A stretch of DNA of 13,752 nt from Planctomycetota bacterium (lineage in GTDB: Bacteria > Planctomycetota > SKW154), in NCBI GenBank assembly GCA_026418755.1, contig JAOAAR010000016.1, forward strand, positions 1 to 13,752, read 5' to 3'. This document shows, piece after piece, positions 1 to 6,731 of this stretch; within the stretch, counting starts at the first letter, position 1, and the number at the start of each line of letters is the position of its first letter. The notes beneath the pieces were generated by a model that saw only the letters and a program-made list of their open reading frames with translations, ran no database searches and was not told where the DNA came from. Position numbers and translations under genes: made by a program.

Positions 1-1
1 G

Positions 2-385
2 ATAGAACCAGTGTTGAGTGGAGAAGAGATTTCGGCACTTCAGCGTTTGGTGCGAAAGGTGCCTGTGTCGGATTATGTGGTGAGTTATGCGACAGATTTG
101 GCGCGTGCGACAAGACCTCCGTTAAAGGAGTCCCCCGAGTTTGTGAAAAACTGGGTCGCCTGGGGCGCAGGTCCTCGGGCAGCCCAGTATCTCGTCCTCG
201 GCGCAAAAGCACGGGCGGTTCTGAACGGTAGATACAATGTTTCCTGTGAGGATGTGCGCAAAGTGGCATATCCTGTCCTCCGTCACAGAATCCTAACCAA
301 TTTCAATGCGGATGCCGAGGGAATCAACTCAGATAAAATAATTGGGATGCTTATTGAGACTATACCAGAGCCTGCCGTTGTTTGA
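2..385 (+). CDS. MoxR-family AAA+ ATPase, C-terminal fragment (5' end outside window)
   Basis: This is the C-terminal ~127 residues of a MoxR-type AAA+ ATPase; the frame is open to the window edge (Ile-Glu-Pro precedes the GTG at 11), so the gene starts upstream and the GTG is internal. Visible hallmarks of the MoxR lid domain are VRKVPVSDYVVSYA, the segment ATRP, the sensor-2 motif GAGPRAAQYL (fragment residues about 55-64) followed by GAKARAVLNGRY, and VLRHRI near the end. The Walker A and B motifs lie outside the window. MoxR ATPases are cytoplasmic chaperone-like ATPases that usually act with VWA-domain partners encoded next door, as here with the DUF58 gene 24 nt downstream. The family call is secure; the substrate is unknown. 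The C-terminus ends at the usual place for the family, so the 3' end is intact. Confidence 0.93.
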   Translation: MEPVLSGEEISALQRLVRKVPVSDYVVSYATDLARATRPPLKESPEFVKNWVAWGAGPRAAQYLVLGAKARAVLNGRYNVSCEDVRKVAYPVLRHRILTNFNADAEGINSDKIIGMLIETIPEPAVV

Positions 386-409
386 AATCGGCGTTAAGGG
401 TGCTCGAAG

Positions 410-1300
410 ATGACTAACGGAAAACGGTTTTTGAAACCTGCCGCGCTTTCTCGCTTGCGGAACCTGAAACTTATCGCAAGAACTGTGGTCGAGGGGTTCA
501 TCAGCGGTTTACACAGAAGCCCTTATCAAGGTTTCTCCGTTGAGTTTGCTGAGTATCGGGAATACTCTCCAGGCGACGATTTGAAGCATTTCGACTGGCG
601 GGCATATGGACGCACTGAACGGCATTACATCAAACTTTATCAGGAAGAGACTAACTTGAAATGCTATATACTCCTTGATTGCTCCGCTTCAATGGCTTAC
701 AAATCGAATGGTGTGAGCAAGTTTGAATACGGCTGTTATCTCGCTGCCTCTCTTGCTTATCTTCTGGTGCGCCAGAAAGATGCCGTTGGCCTCGCATTGT
801 TTGACGAAAAGGTAAACCTGCGGATGCCACCCCGAGCCTCCTTTGGACATCTCCACAATATATTGATTCAACTGGAACGCGCCGAACCATCAAAGAAGAC
901 AGGTATCGCATCTGCGCTTCATGCTATAGCAGAGAACACAAAAAGACGCGGACTGATGATTCTCATTTCGGATTTGTTTGAAAATCCAGACGAGGTGATG
1001 AGAGGAATCCGTCATCTGCGCCACGACAGGCACGAAGTCATAGTTTTCCACCTGCTCGATGTGAGCGAGATCGAGTTCCCTTTCTCGGGAAACATAACAT
1101 TTGAAGATATGGAAACAGGAGAGAAAGTGACTCTCCCTGCGCATCTGTTCCAGAAAGAGTATGCTGAGAGGCTGGAAAGTTTCAGAAACGAATACAGAAA
1201 ACGATGCGCAGAGGATTATGTTGATTATGTACCGGTGAGGACAGACGAGCCTTTTGACAGACTTCTTGCACACTATCTTGCAAAAAGGTTGAGGCTTTGA
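410..1300 (+). CDS. DUF58 domain protein (VWA-like, MoxR partner)
   Basis: A 296-residue protein of the DUF58 family, which carries a von Willebrand A-like fold and is almost always encoded beside moxR. The family signature is clear at residues 45-80: FAEYREYSPGDDLKHFDWR, then a short Tyr/Arg-rich stretch, then YIKLYQEE. A MIDAS-like DxSxS motif (D90-C-S92-A-S94) follows, with TGIASAL and ISDLFE as likely second and third metal-site motifs. No signal peptide or transmembrane helix is seen, so it is the short soluble form, expected in the cytoplasm or at the inner face of the membrane. ATG at 410 is preceded by AAGGG (396-400) at a 9-nt spacing. It lies between moxR and two BatA-like genes, the order seen in Bat-type operons. 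I infer that it couples the ATPase to the membrane partners; its biochemical role is not established. Confidence 0.93.
   Translation: MTNGKRFLKPAALSRLRNLKLIARTVVEGFISGLHRSPYQGFSVEFAEYREYSPGDDLKHFDWRAYGRTERHYIKLYQEETNLKCYILLDCSASMAYKSNGVSKFEYGCYLAASLAYLLVRQKDAVGLALFDEKVNLRMPPRASFGHLHNILIQLERAEPSKKTGIASALHAIAENTKRRGLMILISDLFENPDEVMRGIRHLRHDRHEVIVFHLLDVSEIEFPFSGNITFEDMETGEKVTLPAHLFQKEYAERLESFRNEYRKRCAEDYVDYVPVRTDEPFDRLLAHYLAKRLRL
1291..1294 (+). promoter_or_regulatory. Ribosome binding site deciding the ATG 1303 start
   Basis: GAGG lies 8 nt before ATG 1303, inside the last codons of the DUF58 gene. A TTG at 1297, overlapping the DUF58 stop as TTGA, is a possible earlier start two codons upstream, but the ATG gives the usual N-terminus of the family (Met, then FLSPLYILGLL). 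Confidence 0.5.
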
Positions 1301-1302
1301 AC

Positions 1303-3384
1303 ATGGTTTTTCTTTCTCCTCTCTATATACTGGGGCTTCTTGCAGTTTCAGTACCGCTCATAATCCATCTCTTTTATCGTCGAAGAGTGCGCAATCTCCG
1401 TTTCTCTTCGCTTCTTCTTCTCCGTGAACTTGTAAAACTCTATTCAGCGAGACAAAAACTGCACGAAGTTTTGATTCTACTCTTGAGGTGCGCTGCTCTA
1501 TCTGCTCTCGCGTTTGCGCTTGCTCGACCTGCACTCAAAACTTCATTTCTGTCTTCGACTGCACCTTCCGCTTGTGCAATTCTTCTTGATAACACCTACT
1601 CGATGGCTTATGGCACTGGTGCGCTCAACAGATTAACCAAAGCGAAACACTCGATAGAGGAAGTCTTAAGAACCCTGAGCCGCCGTGACAGTGTTGCCCT
1701 CTTCACTTTAACCAAACCAGAAAGTCTCATAAGCGCTCAAGATATGTCTACACTCATCGAAGAGGTTGGAAAATTGGATATCTCATATGCAAGACCCCGC
1801 ATCCAGGAAGCACTCGATCGAGCTTCCGCCTTTTTAAGAGACACAGAGCAGTTGAACTGTCAACTTGTGATAATAGGCGATATGCAAGAGAACACTTACA
1901 GAGAAATAACCAGCAAGGAGTTTCTAACTCGCTTGCCTGAAAACACACAACTAATTTTCATTGATGTTGGCGACGAAGAGGCTAAAAACGGCGCAGTAAT
2001 AGATGTGAAAACCTGTCAGGATTTTCGGCGACCTCAAGATATCTGCCTTGAAGCGAAAATTCAAAATTTCTCGAACAAAGAGCTCCGATTCAAACCAGAA
2101 CTCTCCTACGGCGGACAAAAGAGACTTTTCGATGCGATAAATCTTCCTCCAAATGGCATAGAAACGGTGCGTTTTTATCTCTCCTCTTCCGCTGTTACTA
2201 AAGAAAAGAGGGCTGTTTTCAGGGTGGAAGAGGACGGACTTGATGAGGATAACCGCTTCTACCTTCTGCTTAAAAAACAGGAAAGAAAAAGGGTGTTGCT
2301 GGTGAACGGCGACCCATCACTTCTCCCTGAAATGGACGAAACATTCTATTTGAGAATCGCCATTGCACCCCAAGACCCTGCTACAGGTTCCCTGATGAGC
2401 GACATAGAGCCAGTAGTGATCCCTTATTTCCAGTTGGAGCGAGTGAAATTGTCGGATTATCGTGCGGTCGTGTTGGCAAATGTTCAATCTTTGAGTAATG
2501 CGGTGGTCAAACGACTCGGAGATTTTGTTAGAGAAGGTGGCGGTCTCGTTCTCTTCGCCGGCGAGCGTGTGTCTTTTGAGAACTACAACATCTGGCTCGG
2601 TGACTTAGCAGGTGTTCGCCTCATTGATAAAAAGAGTTTCGACGAACCTCTTCTTCTTGAAAGCGTAGATTTTTCTCATCCCATTTTTGGCTCAATAGAG
2701 GCAGTTGCTGCGGAGACTCTTCCGCTTCTAAGATTCTGGCGCATCGTAAGAACCGAACCAGTAGCAAAAAATGTGAACATCTTAGCCACTTATTCGAATG
2801 GAGATGGAGCGCTCTTTGAATATCAGAACGGCAAGGGCAGGGTAATCTTTCTCACAACCACCTGTGATAGAGACTGGACAAACCTCCCGGTACGCACCGT
2901 CTTTCTACCGCTCGTGCAAGAACTCCTGAAATACTCCTTTGGAGAAAGTGACGAGGTAAAGAGTTATGTAACAGGAGATGAAATAAAAGTGCGAGTTGAG
3001 GGCGGTACTGTGAAGATTAAGAATCCCGACGGAAGAGAGGATGAGCCTCCCGTACGAACAGAAGGAAATGAGCGAATAGTACGGTTTATCCCTGAAATTC
3101 CTGGGGTTTTTGTTTTAACAGACAACACAAAAGAGATTCTCTTTTGCGTAAACGCTTCGAGAGAAGAGTCGAATCTTTCCCGTCTTGCAAAAGAGAGTAT
3201 TCCAAAAGGAGAAAGCATCCACTACTTAGAGAGCGGGGAGGATGTAACGGCATATCTTGAGCGTATGAGGATAGGGGCGAGACTCTGGGACTATTTTCTT
3301 ATTGCTGCGCTCTGTCTCCTCTTTCTCGAACTTCTTCTCTCCAATAGAAGGCTTCCTTCCTTCAAGAAGGAGGAGACAAGATGA
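1303..3384 (+). CDS. BatA-like membrane protein: double-TM N-terminus, VWA region, amidotransferase-like domain
   Basis: A 693-residue inner-membrane protein. Residues 1-78 form the BatA N-terminal double-transmembrane domain: TM1 about 5-23 ending in PLIIHLFYRRR, then a short cytoplasmic loop with LRFSSLLLLREL, and TM2 about 56-75 ending in ALARPAL. A VWA-like region follows (about 90-225) with D96-N-T98-Y-S100 at the MIDAS position and IGDMQE near 191; the usual threonine of the middle motif is not evident, so metal binding is doubtful. Residues about 327-520 resemble the class I glutamine-amidotransferase-like fold (RVLLVNGDP, a flexible loop, then FVREGGGLVLFAG), with no clear catalytic Cys-His pair. 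A C-terminal TM (663-680) is followed by NRRLPSFKK, which fits positive-inside, placing the large middle portion in the periplasm. It starts 2 nt after the DUF58 stop and ends overlapping the next gene as ATGA. A TTG at 1297 would add two residues. The family is confident; the function is not known. Confidence 0.88.
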   Translation: MVFLSPLYILGLLAVSVPLIIHLFYRRRVRNLRFSSLLLLRELVKLYSARQKLHEVLILLLRCAALSALAFALARPALKTSFLSSTAPSACAILLDNTYSMAYGTGALNRLTKAKHSIEEVLRTLSRRDSVALFTLTKPESLISAQDMSTLIEEVGKLDISYARPRIQEALDRASAFLRDTEQLNCQLVIIGDMQENTYREITSKEFLTRLPENTQLIFIDVGDEEAKNGAVIDVKTCQDFRRPQDICLEAKIQNFSNKELRFKPELSYGGQKRLFDAINLPPNGIETVRFYLSSSAVTKEKRAVFRVEEDGLDEDNRFYLLLKKQERKRVLLVNGDPSLLPEMDETFYLRIAIAPQDPATGSLMSDIEPVVIPYFQLERVKLSDYRAVVLANVQSLSNAVVKRLGDFVREGGGLVLFAGERVSFENYNIWLGDLAGVRLIDKKSFDEPLLLESVDFSHPIFGSIEAVAAETLPLLRFWRIVRTEPVAKNVNILATYSNGDGALFEYQNGKGRVIFLTTTCDRDWTNLPVRTVFLPLVQELLKYSFGESDEVKSYVTGDEIKVRVEGGTVKIKNPDGREDEPPVRTEGNERIVRFIPEIPGVFVLTDNTKEILFCVNASREESNLSRLAKESIPKGESIHYLESGEDVTAYLERMRIGARLWDYFLIAALCLLFLELLLSNRRLPSFKKEETR

Positions 3385-5546
3385 AAGAAGGCAGCCTTCT
3401 TTCACTTGTTGTTGTGGGTGCAATTCTTTTTGGTTGTGCTCTGCTTCTCTATCGGAATGTCTTACACCGACTGGGGAAAAACCGCTCCCTGATTCTGGTA
3501 TTGATGCGTTGCGGAGTACTTCTCATATTTGCGATTTTTCTTGTTAAACCAGACTTCACTTGTCGCTCTCTCCCATTCAAATCTACTCTATCTGTAATAG
3601 TGGACAAGTCTCGTTCTATGTCGCTTACAGACTGCCCCGGCGGAAAGAGCCGACTGGAAACAGCACTCTTGTTATGGCTGGGGCAATTGAAACGAGTAGT
3701 TTCAGAGAGGTTCGAGGTGCAAGAGTTTGTTCTGGATGCCAAAGTGCAGACGAGGCGTTTGGACGGAAAGGAGAAACTTACTCCTGATGGGGAAGAATCA
3801 AACATAATAGCAGGGTTGGAGAAAGTGGCGAAGGGTGCAGAGTCTATCTTTCTTTTCAGTGCCGGGCGGGCCACGTCGGCAGCAAGTAAAAGGTTTCAGT
3901 TACCGAAAGATTTCCCGCCTGTCTTCTGTGTTGGATTAGGAACTACTAATATCCGCGGACTGAAGGACATCTCACTTAGGCTTGAGTCTGTCCCGCAAAC
4001 AGTTCACCTCAAAACATCGTTCAACATCGCTTTAAAAATCTCTTCCTCAGGCTTCGGAAAGATTTTGTTACCTCTTACTCTTTACGAGAATGGTAAAATG
4101 GTTCTTACCCAGCAAGTCGAGTTACACGAAGGAGAAAACATAGTTAATGTCGCTTATGCTCCGCAATCCACGGGACTACACCGCTATAAAATAAACCTTC
4201 CAGAAAGGGAAGAAGAACTCTTGAAGGAGAATAACGAGACAGGATTTTATCTTCAAGTCGTAGAATCTCGCATACCTGTTTTTTATGCGGAGGGCGTGCC
4301 GCGCTGGGAGTATAAATTTACCAAGCAGGTCATCAGTGAAGACCCGAACATCGAGTTTGTCGGCTGTGTTCGCGTGGGAGCGGAGGATTTTGTCCTGCAA
4401 GGGCTAAAAGAAAAAACACGCGTAAAAGGAGCGCTTCCCGCCGATGAATCGGAAATGAAAAAGTTTAAGATTCTTATAGTAGGAGACATCAGCAGGTCTT
4501 TGGTGAGTGAGGAACAGTTGGCAATGATTGAGAGATTCGTCAGTGAAGGTGGAACATTGATTGTGATAGGCGGAGAGAATGTTCTTTCTGCTGAGTATCG
4601 CGGCAGTCCGCTCGAGGCGCTGCTTCCTGTGCGTCTGGAAGGTGCACTGCAGAAAGTCACCGCTCCATTCCTGCCAAGCCTGACAAGCGAAGGAAAACAT
4701 CATCCCATTTTTGAAAACTATCAGGAGTATTTCGAGACAAGTGGGCAGAATACTGCAACAGTTGACACTCTGTATGTGGCAGGTGCCCAGAAAGCAGGTG
4801 CTGTGACTCTTGCGGTTAATCCTACCATTTTGGTAGGAGGAAAACCCGCTCCCCTGGTTGTTTTGCAAAACTACGGAGCAGGAAAGGTGATTCTGGTATC
4901 TTCGGACACGCTCTGGAGATGGTATTTCAGATACCGTACGCTGGGGTTACAATCGCCGTATGTGCGGTTTTATGGGCAGATGCTCCGATGGGCAACGGAA
5001 GTGGAAGAAGAGACCCATGCTCCTCTTTTACTGCGCCTTTCGGCAAAATTTCTGAAGACAAAAGAGAGCCTTTCTGTGGATGTTGAGCCACGAGGAGAGG
5101 TTGTACCAGAGAGCGTAGAATGCTGGCTTAAGAAAGAGGATGGGACGCCGAAATACAGAGTCACTTTGACAAGTTCAGGAGAAGGGGTGTTTTCAGGAGT
5201 TGTGTCAGTTGAAGAGTCTGGCAGATACGGTGTGGTTGCAGAAGGAGTGACGAGAAACGGAGCACGGGTGGAGGTAAAAACTCCGATAATTGTTGGTGAC
5301 CCTTATGCAGAATACCGTGATTTAAGTCTTGATGATAAGTTTTTGAAGCAGATTGCAGCGCAGACACGGGGAGGTTATTTCAAAATCACAGAGATGGACA
5401 AATTGTTAAGGGATGTGGTTGCGATGTCAGAGAACATTGCCGCATCTGCAGAGCGTCCTTTCTGGCAACATCCTGCTCTTTTCTTACTTCTTGTAGGGTT
5501 GTTAGGGGGCGAATATATATTGCGGAAAAGGAGAGGGTTTGTTTAA
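3381..5546 (+). CDS. Second BatA/VWA-like membrane protein with amidotransferase-like domain
   Basis: A 721-residue membrane protein with the same overall plan as the gene before it, translationally coupled through an ATGA overlap. TM1 is about 7-24, TM2 about 36-55 (ending FLVKPDF), and a C-terminal TM about 697-714 is followed by LRKRRGF. The VWA-like segment has D75-K-S77-R-S79 at the first MIDAS site, but the usual S-D-G third motif reads S160-A161-G162, so a metal-ligand Asp is replaced by Ala. After a β-rich region (about 195-290) comes an amidotransferase-like fold beginning EGVPRWEYKF (304-313), with FVSEGGTLIVIGGEN at 386-400 and a closing GAGKVILVSSDTLWRWYFRY block near 500-518; these are hallmarks of the GATase-like membrane proteins found beside BatA-type genes. 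A further Ig-like β region spans about 545-640. Most of the protein is predicted periplasmic. No catalytic triad is obvious, so a structural or sensing role is as likely as an enzymatic one. Confidence 0.85.
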   Translation: MKEGSLLSLVVVGAILFGCALLLYRNVLHRLGKNRSLILVLMRCGVLLIFAIFLVKPDFTCRSLPFKSTLSVIVDKSRSMSLTDCPGGKSRLETALLLWLGQLKRVVSERFEVQEFVLDAKVQTRRLDGKEKLTPDGEESNIIAGLEKVAKGAESIFLFSAGRATSAASKRFQLPKDFPPVFCVGLGTTNIRGLKDISLRLESVPQTVHLKTSFNIALKISSSGFGKILLPLTLYENGKMVLTQQVELHEGENIVNVAYAPQSTGLHRYKINLPEREEELLKENNETGFYLQVVESRIPVFYAEGVPRWEYKFTKQVISEDPNIEFVGCVRVGAEDFVLQGLKEKTRVKGALPADESEMKKFKILIVGDISRSLVSEEQLAMIERFVSEGGTLIVIGGENVLSAEYRGSPLEALLPVRLEGALQKVTAPFLPSLTSEGKHHPIFENYQEYFETSGQNTATVDTLYVAGAQKAGAVTLAVNPTILVGGKPAPLVVLQNYGAGKVILVSSDTLWRWYFRYRTLGLQSPYVRFYGQMLRWATEVEEETHAPLLLRLSAKFLKTKESLSVDVEPRGEVVPESVECWLKKEDGTPKYRVTLTSSGEGVFSGVVSVEESGRYGVVAEGVTRNGARVEVKTPIIVGDPYAEYRDLSLDDKFLKQIAAQTRGGYFKITEMDKLLRDVVAMSENIAASAERPFWQHPALFLLLVGLLGGEYILRKRRGFV

Positions 5547-5588
5547 CAACTATTTTCGGTTTTGTGCGTTATATGTTATTGGAAGAGA

Positions 5589-5596
5589 GGGAGAGG
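5589..5596 (+). promoter_or_regulatory. Ribosome binding site deciding the ATG 5605 start
   Basis: GGGAGAGG sits 8 nt before ATG 5605. The same frame is open back to a TTG at 5539 inside the previous gene, but that start has no comparable site and would put 22 extra residues before an otherwise standard signal peptide. Confidence 0.6.
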
Positions 5597-5604
5597 TATT
5601 AGTA

Positions 5605-6720
5605 ATGAGAGAGGTTCTTTGGATTGGCTTGTTAGTGGTTGTTACAGGAATTGGTTTGGAAGTAAGAGCGGAGGAAGGAGCAAGAGCTAGTATAGAGTTT
5701 TCAGATGGGACGAAGAAGAGCGGCTTTTTAAGTAACACAAATGATGAGCCTTTGCGAATCTATTCGTTAAATCTGAAGAAGTGGCAGAGGATTCCTCTTT
5801 GCGATATCGTCTCGATTGAGATGGAAGTAGAGAAGAAGGAGAAGTTACAGGCGTGGCGGTTTAAGGAGGAAGGGAAGCCTGAAAAGGTTTATCTTGACAA
5901 GTGGTATTGGCGACTCCATTTTGTCGGAAAAGTGACACTTAAGACAGGGGAGAGAGTAGATTGCCATATAAGTGCTGTCCTTCATCTTAGAATTGACGAC
6001 AGAAGTGAGAGGCTGTGGCTTGAGCGGTATCACAAGACAGAGGAGGATGAGACACCTGATGATGTGGTTTATGTTAAGAGAATCCTTTTTGAAGGAGCGA
6101 AGGTTGATGGAGAAGGTGAAGGATGCAAGATATTCGGGGATATAGAGCCGGCTAATATGGTGAAGGCTGTTAGGTTGATGCGCCATTCTGTCGGTGAAGT
6201 TTATGAAGGGGGTTTGAACGATAATGCGTCGAAGTATGTTGTTAAGAACTTGCCGCCGGGGGTCTACGACTTGTTTCTTTTGACTGAGAATCAGGTGTTC
6301 GTGGCTCTGGGGCTTGAGGGAGAAGGAGTGAAAGAGGGACTAAACGATGAAGACAAGAGTTTGATAGCGAGGGCAGTGGCGGAGAATGAAGATTTTTATG
6401 AGACGAAAGAAGTAATGTGTGCAGTTGGAGGAGAGAATTTTGCGAAGGTGCTTGTTCGTAAGATACGGAAGGGGAGGACTACACTTGAAAAGAAGGATGA
6501 GGCTCCGCTTCAGTTCCTCGCATTTGAAGCATTGTTTTTGAAGAAGAGCGAGACAAGGTGGCATATAGTGAAAAGGATGGTGCTTCACAGAGAGAAATTC
6601 GGACAGCACGAAGAGAAGGAGAAGATGAAGGAGGTGGTGATTCTGGAGGGGTTAGGGAACAAGGATTTAAACAAGGAGAAGTCGTTGCGGTATGATGTTG
6701 TATTGTCGGAGAAAAAATAG
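5605..6720 (+). CDS. Secreted protein of unknown function with two SH3-like β repeats
   Basis: A 371-residue protein I do not recognise as a named family. The first 22 residues look like a Sec signal peptide (MREVLWIGLLVVVTGIGLEV, then RA before EE), with likely cleavage after Ala22. The mature part begins with two similar small β units: about 28-73 (ASIEFSDGTKKSGFL ... RIPLCDIVSIE) and about 107-165 (GKVTLKTGERVDCHI ... VVYVKRILFEG), suggesting an internal duplication of an SH3/Sm-like barrel. A segment at 212-237 (VVKNLPPGVYDLFLL, then VFVALGL) looks like a further β domain, and the last ~100 residues are charged, mixed α/β, without visible motifs. No TM beyond the signal peptide and no lipobox, so it is probably periplasmic. 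It lies 58 nt after the second BatA-like gene, the widest gap in the operon, and 11 nt before the DUF4175-like gene, so it likely belongs to the same envelope system. The start was chosen by ribosome binding site and signal peptide. Confidence 0.75.
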   Translation: MREVLWIGLLVVVTGIGLEVRAEEGARASIEFSDGTKKSGFLSNTNDEPLRIYSLNLKKWQRIPLCDIVSIEMEVEKKEKLQAWRFKEEGKPEKVYLDKWYWRLHFVGKVTLKTGERVDCHISAVLHLRIDDRSERLWLERYHKTEEDETPDDVVYVKRILFEGAKVDGEGEGCKIFGDIEPANMVKAVRLMRHSVGEVYEGGLNDNASKYVVKNLPPGVYDLFLLTENQVFVALGLEGEGVKEGLNDEDKSLIARAVAENEDFYETKEVMCAVGGENFAKVLVRKIRKGRTTLEKKDEAPLQFLAFEALFLKKSETRWHIVKRMVLHREKFGQHEEKEKMKEVVILEGLGNKDLNKEKSLRYDVVLSEKK

Positions 6721-6725
6721 GGAGG
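6721..6725 (+). promoter_or_regulatory. Strong ribosome binding site before the DUF4175-like gene
   Basis: GGAGG, directly following the stop of the previous gene, lies 6 nt before ATG 6732 and 9 nt before a second ATG at 6735. Either Met could initiate; the difference is one residue. Confidence 0.55.
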
Positions 6726-6731
6726 GGATAT

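Noticed and set aside
3302..3547. An 81-codon plus-strand frame bridging the two BatA-like genes
   Set aside because: It is an out-of-frame reading of the C-terminal TM of one gene and the N-terminal TM of the next; the ATGA coupling already explains the junction.
4404..4868. A 154-codon minus-strand open frame, and similar long minus-strand frames at 3449-3874, 890-1273 and 9871-10317
   Set aside because: All are opposite well-supported membrane or secreted proteins with clear family motifs, and their translations are rich in Cys, His and Ser without domain patterns, as expected of shadows.
5539..5604. TTG start extending the secreted protein by 22 residues
   Set aside because: The ATG at 5605 has a strong ribosome binding site at 8 nt and opens directly with a signal peptide; the extension would bury it.
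5547..5604. Possible internal promoter in the 58-nt gap
   Set aside because: The AT-rich TTATAT at 5569-5574 has no -35 partner at 16-18 nt; the nearest TTAACA-like hexamer is 20 nt away.
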